DNA from: Rouxiella badensis
GTDB taxonomy: Bacteria; Pseudomonadota; Gammaproteobacteria; Enterobacterales; Enterobacteriaceae
NCBI GenBank assembly: GCA_026967495.1
Contig: CP114060.1
Coordinates: forward strand, 4,526,001 to 4,590,000
Reading direction: 5' to 3'
DNA: 64,000 bases
The number at the start of each line of letters is the position of its first letter. The first letter of the stretch is position 1. The notes under the pieces were generated by a model that ran no database searches, was not told the DNA's origin, and worked only from the letters and a program-made list of their open reading frames with translations. This document shows, piece after piece, positions 17,409 to 28,206 of the stretch. Position numbers and translations under genes: made by a program.

Positions 17409-18823
17409 CTATTTATAGTTGAGGCTTTCCTCCGGCTGCATCACGGGTTCAGTGCGCGTGGCACGCCGGGCGCTGATAATGGCCACCAGCGGTGCCGCGA
17501 TAAACAGCAGCGACAGCCAGAAAGCCGCCTGGCTTACTCCCTGAGTCCCGCCCGGAACATAAATTCCCGACAGGTTGGCAACGGTACCGGCCAGTGCGGT
17601 GCCCATGGCGGCGGAGAAAGACTGCACCACGCTTATCGATGCTCCGGCTTTTTCTTTATCTTCTGCTGTCGCATGCTGCAACACGCGGGTCAGCAGGTGT
17701 GGCCAGCCAATTCCGGTAGCAAATCCCAGCAACGTCAGGCCCAGTACAATCAGCCCCATGTTCATCCAGCCATCACCGAATACCACAGGCAGCGAAACCA
17801 GCAGACAAAGCAGGCTGAGGATCATGACTGGCGGCCCCAGACGGATGGCGGTGCTGGTGCGGCGCTCGGGCCACGACGCGCTCCACATCTCGCCCAACGT
17901 CCAGCCAGCGGCACCGGCGGCGGTAATGTATCCGGCCATCAGCGGCGTTTGACCGTGCAAATGCTGCAGCAGATACGGCACGTAAATATCAAAGCCCATG
18001 CCTATCATCAGCAACGCCATGGTGGCAAACAACGCGCACAGCGGCGACGACAGGCTCAGCGCGTCGCGCGGCAGCAGGCGAACCGGGGTGGTGTACTCCC
18101 TTTACGCAGCCACAGCACCAGCACTATCGCCGCGACGATGCCGGCGAAATTCATCCAGCCGTGAGGCGACAGGCTTCCCGCCGACACCGCCAGCACCGCG
18201 CTCGCCAGCAGCACCAACTGCAGACGCGGCAGAGGTTCAGTGACCGAACGCTTTTGCTGACGCGCCGGAAGGCTTTTCCATACCAGCAGCGCAAACAGCA
18301 GCGTGACCGGCAACAGCAGACCAAACGCATAGCGCCAGGCGTGCAGCTCCGCGAAAATGCCGCCCACCGCCGGGCCGACCAGGGTGGCGACACCCCACAT
18401 CGCCGAAATTAGCGCCATCGCCCGAGGCCAAAGTTTTTCTTCAAACACCTGATTAACCATCGCATACGACATCGCAAACAGGAATCCGCCGCCGGTCCCT
18501 TGCACCGCTCTGCCAAGCAGCAGTATCGGCATCGACGGAGCCACCGTACAAATCGCCGCTCCAGCCATGAAAATCACCGTCGCATTCAAATAGGCCCAGC
18601 GAGGCCCACATCTGCCCAACAGACGCGCCGACAGTGCCGCGCCCATGATAGCGCTGACCACAAACAGCGTGGTATTCCACGCGTACCACGCCATACCGCC
18701 GATGTCCTCGACCACCGACGGCAGGATGGTAATCACGATATAACTGTTGGTGGCATACAGTGCCACGCCGCCGCTCAGGGTGATGGCACTCCCCGATTCT
18801 CGGCCGTAAACAAACTGCCCCAT
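17409..18823 (-). pseudogene. MFS multidrug-type transporter, frameshifted by one base
   Basis: The first part (from 18823) has an ATNSYIVITILPSVVEDIGG start, RLLGRCGPRWAY in loop 2-3 and LLLGRAVQGTGGGFLFAMSYAMVNQ, typical of 14-helix drug exporters. It ends with KGSTPPRFACCRATR. The continuation VRLLPRDALSLSSPLCALFA and four more helices to MQPEESLNYK is in another frame. Restoring one base near 18090 (CGTAAA then GGGAG) gives 471 residues. The gene is divergent from a Cys-rich regulator at 18967, which probably controls it. The efflux substrate is unknown. The break is likely a sequencing error. Confidence 0.8.
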
Positions 18824-18966
18824 CCGCTGTGACTCTCTGACATTGCAGGCTTCCTTTTCATGACCGGCACGGCGGGATTGAAGTCACGCCGTGATTAGTT
18901 TACATTAAAACAAGTTTTTGCTTGGAATAATAATTCCTGCCCTAATCTAGGACCTAAAGAGTAAAT

Positions 18967-19617
18967 ATGTCAAGAAAAGACTTGGAAAATTCCGAGAGTG
19001 CAAAACAGAGCGTCGCCGAGCGACTTTTGATGCTGCTCAAGACCCGAGGCGAGCTACAGGCCAGCGATGCCGGGAAAATTTTGGGTACTACAGGCGAAGC
19101 CATGCGCCAGCAGTTCGTCAAGCTGGCAAAAGAGGGGTTGGTCGAAAGCAAGGCGGTATCGCAAGGCGTCGGCCGCCCAGCGCAGTACTGGCTGTTAACG
19201 CCCGAAGGCCACGCCCGATTCCCGGATACCCACGCCAGTCTCACCGTACAGCTACTGCGCATGATCCGTTCGTCGCTGGGTGAAGCCGCACTGGACCAGC
19301 TTATCTCAACACGCGAAACCGAGACCCTCGAGAATTACCGCAGGGCGATGGTGGGCGCCGAGACGCTGGAAGAACGCCTGCAACGCTTGGCAACTCTGCG
19401 TACCGGCGAAGGCTATATGGCAAGCTGGGAAAAACAGGAGGACGAAAGCTATCTGCTGGTCGAGAATCACTGCCCTATCTGCGCGGCGGCCGCCACCTGT
19501 CAGGGATTCTGCCGGGCGGAGCGCGAGGTGTTCAGCCAGACGCTCGGCGCCAACGTTGAGCGCACCGAGCACATTTTGCAGGGCGCGAGACGCTGTGCGT
19601 ACCGTATTTGGCTCTAG
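18967..19617 (+). CDS. SufR-like winged-helix regulator with C-terminal cysteine cluster
   Basis: The 216-residue protein has an N-terminal winged helix (residues about 15-75: VAERLLMLLKTRGELQASDA, then GRPAQYWLLTPEGHARFPD in the wing). A C-terminal cysteine set follows at 169, 172, 178, 182 and 210 (CPIC, CQGFC, RRCAYRI). This layout resembles the Fe-S repressor SufR and related ArsR/DeoR-like regulators, in which the cysteines bind an iron-sulfur cluster. It is divergent from the MFS gene across 143 bp and probably represses it. The signal could be redox or metal stress, or an exported compound. Confidence 0.78.
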   Translation: MSRKDLENSESAKQSVAERLLMLLKTRGELQASDAGKILGTTGEAMRQQFVKLAKEGLVESKAVSQGVGRPAQYWLLTPEGHARFPDTHASLTVQLLRMIRSSLGEAALDQLISTRETETLENYRRAMVGAETLEERLQRLATLRTGEGYMASWEKQEDESYLLVENHCPICAAAATCQGFCRAEREVFSQTLGANVERTEHILQGARRCAYRIWL

Positions 19618-19639
19618 AGCACCCGCGACAAAAACAAAA

Positions 19640-19661
19640 AAGCCCTCTCGAAAGAGGGCTT
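19640..19661. terminator. Bidirectional terminator after regulator and rhlE
   Basis: AGCCCTCT and AGAGGGCT pair around CGAA. Read on the minus strand, a T-rich tract follows, so it is a good terminator for rhlE and probably also serves the plus-strand regulator. Confidence 0.85.
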
Positions 19662-19703
19662 AAGCACGAAACTCGCCAGGTGTGTTCTACCGGCGTTGTT
19701 CGC

Positions 19704-21103
<1,400 letters not shown>

Positions 21104-21463
21104 ATAAGGAAAAGCTCCAATCCACTCTAACCCGAACAGGTTCGGTGCAGTTTCAAGAATGGATGATCAGACGAGGCAAATGAGGATTACCACGAGGATT
21201 CGGCACAAACTGCAGTGCGCCAGTTGCGAGGATTCTAACAGATATCACGCCCCCGCGTGCATTTATATGATTCAAGCTGTAAATGAATCCGTCCAATCCT
21301 GATTTAACGATATTTTCTGCCGCCGATTTGACGATGTTTGTTATAGCATCGTTAATTATTATCACGCTCGTTTAGTTATCACTTTTTGTGATTTCATCAA
21401 AGCATTAGCTTGCTATGATTCCGAGGGTTAACTATTTCATCCATAAGGCAACGCCGCAATACA

Positions 21464-22666
21464 ATGGAAACCTGGAAACTAAATCTAATCTCCGTCTGGC
21501 TAGGCTGCTTCTTTACCGGTCTCGCTATGAGTGAAATCCTGCCCTTCCTGCCGCTGTATGTCGAACAACTTGGCGTTCATGACCACGAAGCTCTGAGTAT
21601 CTGGTCCGGGCTGGTGTTTAGTGGCACCTTTATGGTTTCCGCCTGCGTGGCCCCGCTGTGGGGCAGTTTAGCCGACCGCAAAGGGCGAAAACTGATGCTG
21701 CTGCGCGCGGCGCTGGGTATGGCGATAGTCATGGTACTACAGGGCTTCGCGCAAAACGTCTGGCAGCTGTTTATCTTCCGCACGCTGATGGGCCTGACTT
21801 CCGGCTTTATCCCCAACGCCATGGCGCTGGTCGCCTCGCAGGTTCCACGCGACAAGAGCGGTTGGGCGTTGGGTACCCTGTCTACCGGCCAGGTTGCCGG
21901 GGTAATTATCGGACCGCTGTTGGGCGGATTCATGGCCGACCATCTCGGCCTGCGCACGGTGTTTTTCGTCACCGGTGGCCTGCTGTTTATCAGCTTCCTC
22001 ATCACGCTGTTCCTGATTAAAGAGCGCGTAGTGCCGGTCAGTAAGGCCGACAGGCTCAGCGGGAAAGCGGTATTTACCACGCTGCCTTACCCAATGCTCA
22101 TCATTAGCCTGTTCGTGACCACGATGATGATCCAACTCGCCAACGGCTCCATTAGCCCGATTCTGACGCTGTTTATTCGTAACCTGTCCGGCAATACCGC
22201 TAACATCGCCTTTATCAGCGGGGTCATCGCTGCCGTGCCGGGGATTTCCGCCCTGCTCGCCGCGCCGAAACTCGGCAAACTCGGCGACCGCATTGGCGCA
22301 CACCGCGTATTAATCGCGGCTCTGGTGTTCTGCTTCATCCTGTTCTGCCTGATGGCAACCATCAGTACACCGGTGCAGCTGGGCGTTTTACGCTTCCTGT
22401 TGGGCTTCGGCGACGGTGCGCTTATGCCTGCGGTGCAGGCGCTGCTGGTCAAGTACAGCAGTGAGCAGGTCACCGGTCGAATCTTCGGATATAACCAGTC
22501 ATTCATGTACCTGGGCAACGTGGCGGGCCCGCTGATAGGCTCTGGCACCTCCGCGTTGTTAGGCTTCCGCTGGGTATTTCTGGTCACCGCCATTTTGGTG
22601 CTCTTCAACGCGGTGCAAATCTGGTGGAGTTTCAGAAGGGTTCCCACCGGCGTCAGGGTTAAATAA
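21464..22666 (+). CDS. mdtG: MFS multidrug efflux transporter MdtG-like
   Basis: The 400-residue, 12-helix antiporter matches MdtG (YceE) in many stretches: SVWLGCFFTGLAMSEILPFL, PLYVEQLGV, WGSLADRKGRKLMLLRAALG in loop 2-3, QVPRDKSGWALGTLSTGQVAG in motif C, and a RFLLGFGDGALMPAVQ helix in the second half. MdtG exports drugs such as fosfomycin and deoxycholate in E. coli. The gene is single and divergent from rhlE across 360 bp. That gap holds no other gene that I can support. Confidence 0.85.
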   Translation: METWKLNLISVWLGCFFTGLAMSEILPFLPLYVEQLGVHDHEALSIWSGLVFSGTFMVSACVAPLWGSLADRKGRKLMLLRAALGMAIVMVLQGFAQNVWQLFIFRTLMGLTSGFIPNAMALVASQVPRDKSGWALGTLSTGQVAGVIIGPLLGGFMADHLGLRTVFFVTGGLLFISFLITLFLIKERVVPVSKADRLSGKAVFTTLPYPMLIISLFVTTMMIQLANGSISPILTLFIRNLSGNTANIAFISGVIAAVPGISALLAAPKLGKLGDRIGAHRVLIAALVFCFILFCLMATISTPVQLGVLRFLLGFGDGALMPAVQALLVKYSSEQVTGRIFGYNQSFMYLGNVAGPLIGSGTSALLGFRWVFLVTAILVLFNAVQIWWSFRRVPTGVRVK

Positions 22667-22694
22667 TTGAATGCGGGTCGGCCGGTAAACTAAG

Positions 22695-22733
22695 GGCAAA
22701 AAAGGGGAGACAGCGCGAGCTGCTCCCTCTTCG
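22695..22733. terminator. Hairpin between mdtG and ybhL
   Basis: An imperfect GGGAGACAGC/GCTGCTCCC stem lies between the two convergent genes and is preceded by an A-run and followed by CTCTT. It is probably a shared terminator. Confidence 0.5.
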
Positions 22734-22744
22734 ACTCAATTAAT

Positions 22745-23455
22745 TTATCTTCTGCTGCCGAAAATGCGCAACAGCATCAGGAACAGGTTGATGAAATCAA
22801 GATACAGGGTCAACGCACCGACGATAGAGTATTTGCGGAAGTTGTCCTTGTCATTGACCGACAGCTGCTCACCCATGTTTTTCAGCTTTTGGGTGTCATA
22901 CGCGGTCAGCCCCACGAACACCACCACACCGATATAGGTTACGGCCCACATCAGCGCCGAGCTTTTCAGCCAGATATTCACCACCGACGCCAGCACGATG
23001 CCGATCAACGCCATAAATAGCAGGCTGCCCATGCGGCTCAGGTCGCGCTTGGTGGTGTAACCGAAGACGCTCATCGCGCCGAACATACCGCCCGCCACCA
23101 CAAAAGTGCCGGCAATGGATGAACCGGTGTAGACGATGAAGATGCTGGAAAGCGTCAAGCCGGTTAGCGCCGAATAAAGCATAAACAGCCCGGTTGCGAC
23201 AGTGCCGCTCAGGCGATTAACCATACCCGAAATAACGAAAACCAGGGCCAGCTGAAGAATAATCAGGCCGAAAAAGGTAATTTGGCTTGAGAAGATAAAA
23301 CCGAGGATCGCAGGGGAACGGGATGCATACCAGGCGACAAACGCCGTCAACAGCAAACCACAGGTCATCCAGCCATAGACCTGAGCCATATAGGCCTGAA
23401 TGCCGCTGTTTGCGCGTTCTACTATCGAACCATTAGAGCGTGGATATCGATCCAT
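22745..23455 (-). CDS. ybhL: Bax inhibitor-1 family membrane protein YbhL
   Basis: The 236-residue protein has seven hydrophobic helices and the BI-1 family pattern: SNGSIVERANSGIQAYMAQVYG at the N-terminus, GLLLTAFVAWYAS, AYDTQKLK near the end, and the C-terminal ALTLYLDFINLFLMLLRIFG. It lies downstream of moaE on the same strand, as in E. coli. The family includes YccA, an FtsH modulator, and calcium-leak proteins; the physiological role of YbhL is not settled. Confidence 0.93.
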   Translation of the reverse strand: MDRYPRSNGSIVERANSGIQAYMAQVYGWMTCGLLLTAFVAWYASRSPAILGFIFSSQITFFGLIILQLALVFVISGMVNRLSGTVATGLFMLYSALTGLTLSSIFIVYTGSSIAGTFVVAGGMFGAMSVFGYTTKRDLSRMGSLLFMALIGIVLASVVNIWLKSSALMWAVTYIGVVVFVGLTAYDTQKLKNMGEQLSVNDKDNFRKYSIVGALTLYLDFINLFLMLLRIFGSRR

Positions 23456-23608
23456 GATGCTTACCTCTTACATGGAGGACAAAAACAAGGCTGAAAATGC
23501 AGCCTACCGGTACTCTTAGCCTATCACAAAAACCGGCTTCTGCGTGTGGCACCAATCACGGGTAAACGTTTGGTTTAACTTAAGCGCGGACCAAGACAGA
23601 CTCCGCGT

Positions 23609-24073
23609 CTATGGCGAAGAAGACCATTTTTTAGCGGCTTCTTTATCGGTATCTCGTGACTCGACCCAGCGATCTCCATGCTCGGTGGCTTCACGCTTCC
23701 AGAACGGCGCGCGCGTTTTCAAATAATCCATAATAAATTCTGTGGCATCAAACGCCATGCCGCGGTGGGCACTGGTTACGCCGACAAACACGATTTCGTC
23801 GCCCGGATACAGTGCGCCAATGCGGTGATAGACGCAGACGCGCTGAAGCGGCCAGCGCTGACGCGCCTCGTCGACAATTTCAGCCAACGCCTTCTCGGTC
23901 ATGCCCGGATAATGTTCGAGCGTCAGCGCACTGACATTATCACCGAGATTGTGATTACGCACTTTGCCGGTGAAAGTCACCACCGCGCCGTCGGCATCGG
24001 ATTGTGCTAACCACTGATACTCTTCGCCGACGCTAAAAGGCGCGGCATCGACAATAATTCGCGTCGCTTGCAT
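23609..24073 (-). CDS. moaE: Molybdopterin synthase catalytic subunit MoaE
   Basis: The 154-residue large subunit of molybdopterin synthase inserts the dithiolene sulfurs into cPMP using MoaD thiocarboxylate. Visible family features are VTFTGKVRNHNLGDNVSALTLEHYPGM, RVCVYHRIGALYPGDEIVFV, SAHRGMAFDATEFIMDYLKTRAPFWKRE with the active-site Lys, and the GDRWVESRDTD end. It starts two bases after moaD ends, as the last gene of moaABCDE. Confidence 0.95.
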   Translation of the reverse strand: MQATRIIVDAAPFSVGEEYQWLAQSDADGAVVTFTGKVRNHNLGDNVSALTLEHYPGMTEKALAEIVDEARQRWPLQRVCVYHRIGALYPGDEIVFVGVTSAHRGMAFDATEFIMDYLKTRAPFWKREATEHGDRWVESRDTDKEAAKKWSSSP

Positions 24074-24075
24074 GC

Positions 24076-24321
24076 TTAGCCTCCGGTTACCGGCGGGAAA
24101 AATGCCACTTCATCGCCTTCTTTCAGCGAATGATCAGGCTCCACAAGCGTCTGGTTTACCGCCACCAGCAGCTTGCCGGACTCCAGCGCCAGCGCCCAAC
24201 GTTCACCGCGCGTGCACAACGACTGCCGCAGCGCCTCAACGTCGCTGAATTCTGCGGCAACCTGCACACTGCCGGTGCCAATCAGCTCACGAACCTGAGC
24301 AAAAAACAGCACCTCAATCAT
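24076..24321 (-). CDS. moaD: Molybdopterin synthase sulfur carrier subunit MoaD
   Basis: The 81-residue ubiquitin-fold protein begins MIEVLFFAQVRELIGT and ends with the essential VAFFPPVTGG. The terminal Gly-Gly is adenylated by MoeB and turned into the thiocarboxylate that donates sulfur to MoaE. Its start overlaps the end of moaC by four bases, so the two are translationally coupled. Confidence 0.95.
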   Translation of the reverse strand: MIEVLFFAQVRELIGTGSVQVAAEFSDVEALRQSLCTRGERWALALESGKLLVAVNQTLVEPDHSLKEGDEVAFFPPVTGG

Positions 24322-24797
24322 TGTTCCGCCTTGAAGTCACCGGATTTGCCGCCGCTTTTCTCGAGCAAGCGAATCGGCCCGAGCACCATGTCTTTCTGAA
24401 CCGCTTTGCACATGTCATAGATAGTCAGCGCAGCAACCGACGCCGCCGTCAGCGCCTCCATCTCGACGCCGGTCTTGCCGGTCAGACGGCACAGACTCTC
24501 GATGCGCACGCGGTCAAATTCAGGCTGAGCCTCAAGCTTGACTTCAACCTTGGTCAGCAACAGCGGATGACACAGGGGAATGAGGTCCCAGGTTTTCTTG
24601 GCCGCCTGAATACCGGCGATACGCGCGGTGGCAAAGACATCACCCTTATGATGATCGCCTTTGACTATCATCGCCAGCGTGCTGGCAGCCATGGTCACAA
24701 AGGCTTCGGCGCGGGCCTCGCGAACGGTTTCCGCTTTACCGGAAACGTCCACCATATGCGCTTCGCCGGAGGCATTGATATGCGTCAGTGTAGACAT
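24318..24797 (-). CDS. moaC: Cyclic pyranopterin monophosphate synthase MoaC
   Basis: The 159-residue enzyme turns the MoaA product 3',8-cyclo-GTP into cPMP. It contains HMVDVSGKAETVREARAEA, the KKTWDLIPLCHPLLLTKV loop, GVEMEALTAASVAALTIYDMCKAV and KDMVLGPIRLLEKSGGKSG, with the conserved His, Glu and Lys active-site residues. It sits between moaB and moaD in the operon. Confidence 0.95.
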   Translation of the reverse strand: MSTLTHINASGEAHMVDVSGKAETVREARAEAFVTMAASTLAMIVKGDHHKGDVFATARIAGIQAAKKTWDLIPLCHPLLLTKVEVKLEAQPEFDRVRIESLCRLTGKTGVEMEALTAASVAALTIYDMCKAVQKDMVLGPIRLLEKSGGKSGDFKAEQ

Positions 24798-24806
24798 AAT
24801 TTCGTT

Positions 24807-25319
24807 TTACTTTCTTACGTGAGGAATAAAGTTACAGGGGCGATTACGGGCATCAAGCTGCGAAGAGATGATGTGCTCCCAGGCCAACTTACAGGCATTG
24901 GTCGAGCCAGGCACGGCAAAAATCACCGTCTGATTCGCCATACCGGCCAGCGCGCGGGACTGAATGGTCGCCGTACCAATGTCTTCAAAAGAGACCATAC
25001 GGAACAGTTCGCCGAAGCCTTCGATTTCACGGTCAAACAGCGGCTTTAACGCCTCAGGCGTATTGTCGCCGGTAGTAAAACCGGTACCGCCGTTGATAAT
25101 GACCGCGCCAATCTTTTCGTCAGCAATCCATTGGGATACTACCGCCCGAATCTGATAAAGGTTGTCTTTACTAATCTGACGAGCAACTACGTGATGCCCG
25201 CACTCTTCCACCGCCTCACGCAGATAGTCCCCGGAAGTATCATCGGTTTCAGTGCGTTTGTCGGAAACAGTAAGAATAGCTATCGAGAGCGCCTGAAATT
25301 CGCTGCTGGCTTTGCTCAT
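24807..25319 (-). CDS. moaB: Molybdenum cofactor biosynthesis protein MoaB
   Basis: The 170-residue protein has the MoaB/MogA fold with ILTVSDKRTETDDTSGDYL, VVINGGTGFTTGDNTPEAL (molybdopterin-binding loop), and FAVPGSTNACKLAWEHIISSQLD. MoaB is a paralog of MogA whose exact role in enterobacteria is unclear because it appears dispensable for molybdate insertion. It starts 18 bases after moaA. Confidence 0.95.
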   Translation of the reverse strand: MSKASSEFQALSIAILTVSDKRTETDDTSGDYLREAVEECGHHVVARQISKDNLYQIRAVVSQWIADEKIGAVIINGGTGFTTGDNTPEALKPLFDREIEGFGELFRMVSFEDIGTATIQSRALAGMANQTVIFAVPGSTNACKLAWEHIISSQLDARNRPCNFIPHVRK

Positions 25320-25337
25320 ATTTTTTCCCTTTGGAGA

Positions 25338-26324
25338 TTAGCCGCCAATAAATGAGAGGTTCTGCGTCATGCCGGTATTGCCCTGATGCAGGAAGTGGGT
25401 CTGTTTCTTGCGTCCCAGTCCACCTTGGATCCGCGCCATGAGCGCTTCCTGCTGCTGGTCATCGGCCAGTAAATCACGCAGAGGAATACCCTGCTCACCA
25501 AACAGGCACAGGTGCAGATTGCCAACGGCCGAGACGCGCAGGCGGTTGCAGGTGGCGCAAAAATCCTTCTCATAGGGCATGATCAGACCGATTTCGCCAA
25601 TGTAGTCGGGGTGAGTAAAGACCTGAGCCGGACCATCGCTGCGGCTGCGGCCCATCAGCGTCCAACCCTGCTGCACCAGTTGGTCACGAATGACCTGACC
25701 CGATACGTGATGCTTGCGGAAAAGGGAACCCCCGTCGCCAGTTTCCATAAGCTCGATAAAGCGTAGCTGAATTGGGCGGTCTTTGATCCAGTTGAGGAAG
25801 GTCTGGAGGCTATTATGATTCACGTCGCGCATCAGCACGGCGTTGACCTTAACTTTTTCGAAACCTGCGTCAAATGCGGCGTCAATTCCGCTCATCACTT
25901 CACGAAATTTATCCTGCCCGGTAATGGCGTGGAACTGACGCGCATCGAGGCTGTCAACACTGACATTGAGAGCGGTTAAACCCGCATCGCGCCATTGTGT
26001 TATGTCTCGCGCCAGGCGATAACCGTTGGTGGTCACGGCAAGATGCCGAATCTGCGGGTTTTCGCGCACGGCAGCGATGATGTCGGTAAAGTCACGGCGT
26101 AGTGAGGGTTCGCCACCGGTCAGACGCACCTTTTCGGTGCCGAGATTGGCAAAAGCGCGGCTCACCCGACGAATTTCATCGAGTGAAAGGAAACTTTTAT
26201 TGTTGTGGCCATTGGGTTTATAGCCGTCGGGCAGACAATATGTGCAACGAAAATTGCACACATCGGTGATCGACAGGCGCAAGTAATAGAACTTGCGCGC
26301 AAAAGCGTCTGTAAGTTGTTGCAC
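25338..26324 (-). CDS. moaA: GTP 3',8-cyclase MoaA
   Basis: This radical-SAM enzyme makes 3',8-cyclo-GTP from GTP, the first step of molybdenum cofactor synthesis. The N-terminal cluster motif is CNFRCTYC, followed by RLTGGEPSLRRDF for SAM binding. The C-terminal cluster is CATCNRLRVSAVGNLHLCLF and the protein ends in GG. I take the GTG at 26324 (VQQLTDAFARKFYYLRLS) as the start: it aligns with the E. coli protein and gives 328 residues, and an AAGG lies upstream. An ATG 75 bases further up would lie in the riboswitch. The leader carries a Moco riboswitch. Confidence 0.93.
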   Translation of the reverse strand: MQQLTDAFARKFYYLRLSITDVCNFRCTYCLPDGYKPNGHNNKSFLSLDEIRRVSRAFANLGTEKVRLTGGEPSLRRDFTDIIAAVRENPQIRHLAVTTNGYRLARDITQWRDAGLTALNVSVDSLDARQFHAITGQDKFREVMSGIDAAFDAGFEKVKVNAVLMRDVNHNSLQTFLNWIKDRPIQLRFIELMETGDGGSLFRKHHVSGQVIRDQLVQQGWTLMGRSRSDGPAQVFTHPDYIGEIGLIMPYEKDFCATCNRLRVSAVGNLHLCLFGEQGIPLRDLLADDQQQEALMARIQGGLGRKKQTHFLHQGNTGMTQNLSFIGG

Positions 26325-26341
26325 CTTGATAACACCTTTCC

Positions 26342-26450
26342 AAATACGGGAGATGCGGGCATTTCTACCCAGCACCCTGGTGACATACGTCACGGCCAAG
26401 GCACCTTATTGCAGGCTGCACGATGAAATACACGGCAGAGGCAAGACAAC
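26342..26450 (-). promoter_or_regulatory. Molybdenum cofactor (Moco) riboswitch in the moaA leader
   Basis: On the minus strand the leader shows CTGCCGTG paired with a GTGCAG segment, then AAGGTGCCTTGGCCGTGACG, GTATGTCACCAGGGTGCTGGG and a GCCCGCATCTCCCG end. This order of short helices and the GGTGCCTTGGC core agree with the E. coli moaA Moco RNA as I remember it. The last helix lies next to the ribosome site and the GTG start, so it can lower moaA translation when cofactor is plentiful. I did not fold it by program. Confidence 0.75.
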
Positions 26451-26856
26451 TTAGGTACCAAGGCTAGGAGTTCAGTTTTTCCGATTTTAGTCTCCGGAAA
26501 AACACGGTTGAGCAGTATTGTAGCGCCGCGAAAACGCGTTCGCCAAGCGAACTCTTCGCTATGTAATTGGATATACAACGTTTTTTAGAGCACCGACCAA
26601 TAAAAACACCTATGAAATCAATCGCCTCGTCGTCCCTGCACTGACAAGTACGATTAATAACAAGTTAGCGAAAAATTAGGTAAAATTGTTTCAGAAAATT
26701 TTATGCCATCAGCACAATACTTCCCGCTTGATTGGCGAAGAAGCACGGCGGCAAAGCTGATTATTCTCGGATGCTTACCAGCGTAAGGATCCGGAGTGAG
26801 CAGATGAAGCCCAAGCTGCTGCATCGCCAGCGAACGACGGGAAGCCAAGGAGAAGT
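26451..26856. promoter_or_regulatory. Divergent promoter region between moaA leader and ybhK
   Basis: There is no gene in this 406-bp AT-rich gap. It must hold the moaA promoter, which in E. coli is under ModE and Fnr control, and the ybhK promoter. I could not identify a clean ModE or Fnr site here. Confidence 0.4.
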
Positions 26857-27766
26857 ATGAGAAGTCGGACGTTGGCCGATTTAGACAGAGTAGTTGCACT
26901 GGGTGGAGGCCATGGACTAGGGCGCGTAATGTCGTCACTGTCTTCGCTCGGCTCGAGGCTGACCGGTATTGTGACGACCACCGATAACGGCGGTTCCACG
27001 GGCAGGATCCGCCGCTCGGTGGGCGGCATTGCGTGGGGAGATATGCGCAACTGCCTTAACCAGCTAATTACCGAGCCTAGCGTCGCGTCAGCCATGTTCG
27101 AGTATCGTTTTAGCGGCAGCGGCGAGCCTCGACGGACACAATCTGGGAAACCTGATCCTCCGTGCACTCGACAGCCTGAGCGTTCGGCCACTAGAGGCGA
27201 TGAATCTAGTACGCAGACTGTTAAAGGTCGATGCAGAGTTGATCCCGATGTCAGAGGATCCGGTCGATCTGGCCGCCATCGACGCAGACGGGCAACCGAT
27301 CCACGGTGAAGTGAACGTCGATCGGATGATAAAGATCCCGCGCGAACTGATGCTTGAACCGCAGGTAAAGGCCACCCGAGAGGCGCTGGATGCCATCGCA
27401 GAGGCCGACCTGATTGTGATAGGCCCCGGCAGCTTCTTTACCAGCCTGATGCCGCTGCTGCTGCTTAAAGAGCTGGCGACGGAGCTTCGACGCAGCCGCG
27501 CTCACATTGTTTACATCAGCAATTTGGGCAAAGAACTGAGCGTGGCCGCCGCGTCGTTAACGCTGCAAGACAAACTCAACATGATCGAAAAACAGATTGG
27601 TCGCCCCGCCATTAATGCGGCGATCGTCGGACCAGGGGTGCATCTTGGGGAGGCGAGCAGTCGGTTGATTATTCAACGCCCGCTCGAGGCCATGGACGTT
27701 CCCTATCGCCATGACAGAGAACTGCTGAGACTGGCGCTGGAAGACGCACTCCAGCGCATGGGCTAA
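26857..27766 (+). pseudogene. ybhK: Gluconeogenesis factor YbhK (YvcK family), frameshifted
   Basis: The protein has the YvcK/CofD-like fold: RVVALGGGHGLGRVMSSL at the N-terminus, VTTTDNGGSTGRIRRS, WGDMRNCLNQL, then VIGPGSFFTSLMPLLL and RLIIQRPLEAMDVPYRHD. GGAGAAG precedes the ATG. The frame breaks at 27124-27130, where GAGCCTC replaces an expected GAGCTC. The next frame reads LDGHNLGNLILRALDSLSV, exactly the family continuation. Removing one C gives 302 residues, the E. coli length. The family binds UDP-sugars and affects growth on gluconeogenic carbon and cell-wall synthesis. Confidence 0.88.
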
Positions 27767-27773
27767 CTCTAAA

Positions 27774-28151
27774 TTAAGACTCGTCAGCCTGGTTTTTCTT
27801 GACCAGCGGATGGTTATTCCACGGGCTGTCGGCGGCCGGTTTGGCGCTGCTGGCCTTCTTCACAGCTGCTGGCGTTGAAGCCGGCGATGTCGAGCGCCTT
27901 TTGCTCTTGCTGCTCATGTCAGGCTTCAGCAACCCCTCCACGAAATCCAGATACAACGTCTCAACCTCTTTGCGCGCCCACGGCGTGCGGCGTAAAAACT
28001 TCAGGCTCGACTTGATGCTAGGGTCGCTCTTGAAGCAGTTGATATTCACCTGCCCCGCCAGCGCCGGCCAGCCAAAGTTCTCCACCAACACGGTGAGCAG
28101 TTTTTCCAGCGTAACGCCGTGAAGAGGATCTTTGGGTTTAATGTCGGTCAT
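27774..28151 (-). CDS. VF530 (DUF2132) family DNA-binding protein
   Basis: The 125-residue protein begins MTDIKPKDPLHGVTLEKLLT. It has the VF530 core with LVENFGWPALAGQVNINCFKSDPSIKSSLKFLRRTPWARKEVETLYL, followed by a low-complexity basic tail rich in Ser, Lys and Ala. Short VF530 proteins are DNA-binding by structure, with no known regulon. I chose the ATG at 28151 because it matches the family start; the upstream in-frame ATG adds 19 unrelated residues. It is convergent with ybhK. Confidence 0.88.
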   Translation of the reverse strand: MTDIKPKDPLHGVTLEKLLTVLVENFGWPALAGQVNINCFKSDPSIKSSLKFLRRTPWARKEVETLYLDFVEGLLKPDMSSKSKRRSTSPASTPAAVKKASSAKPAADSPWNNHPLVKKNQADES

Positions 28152-28206
28152 TTGGCTGTCACCGCTAAAAGTTTGGGCCGCGAAGTCTAGCATAATACAC
28201 CACCGC

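Noticed and set aside
21153..21365. 70-codon minus-strand frame upstream of rhlE
   Set aside because: It lies in the rhlE leader, lacks a ribosome site and resembles no known protein; a leader peptide cannot be excluded but is unsupported.
24321..25049. 242-codon plus-strand open frame across moaC and moaB
   Set aside because: Antisense shadow of two well-conserved genes, with no homology.
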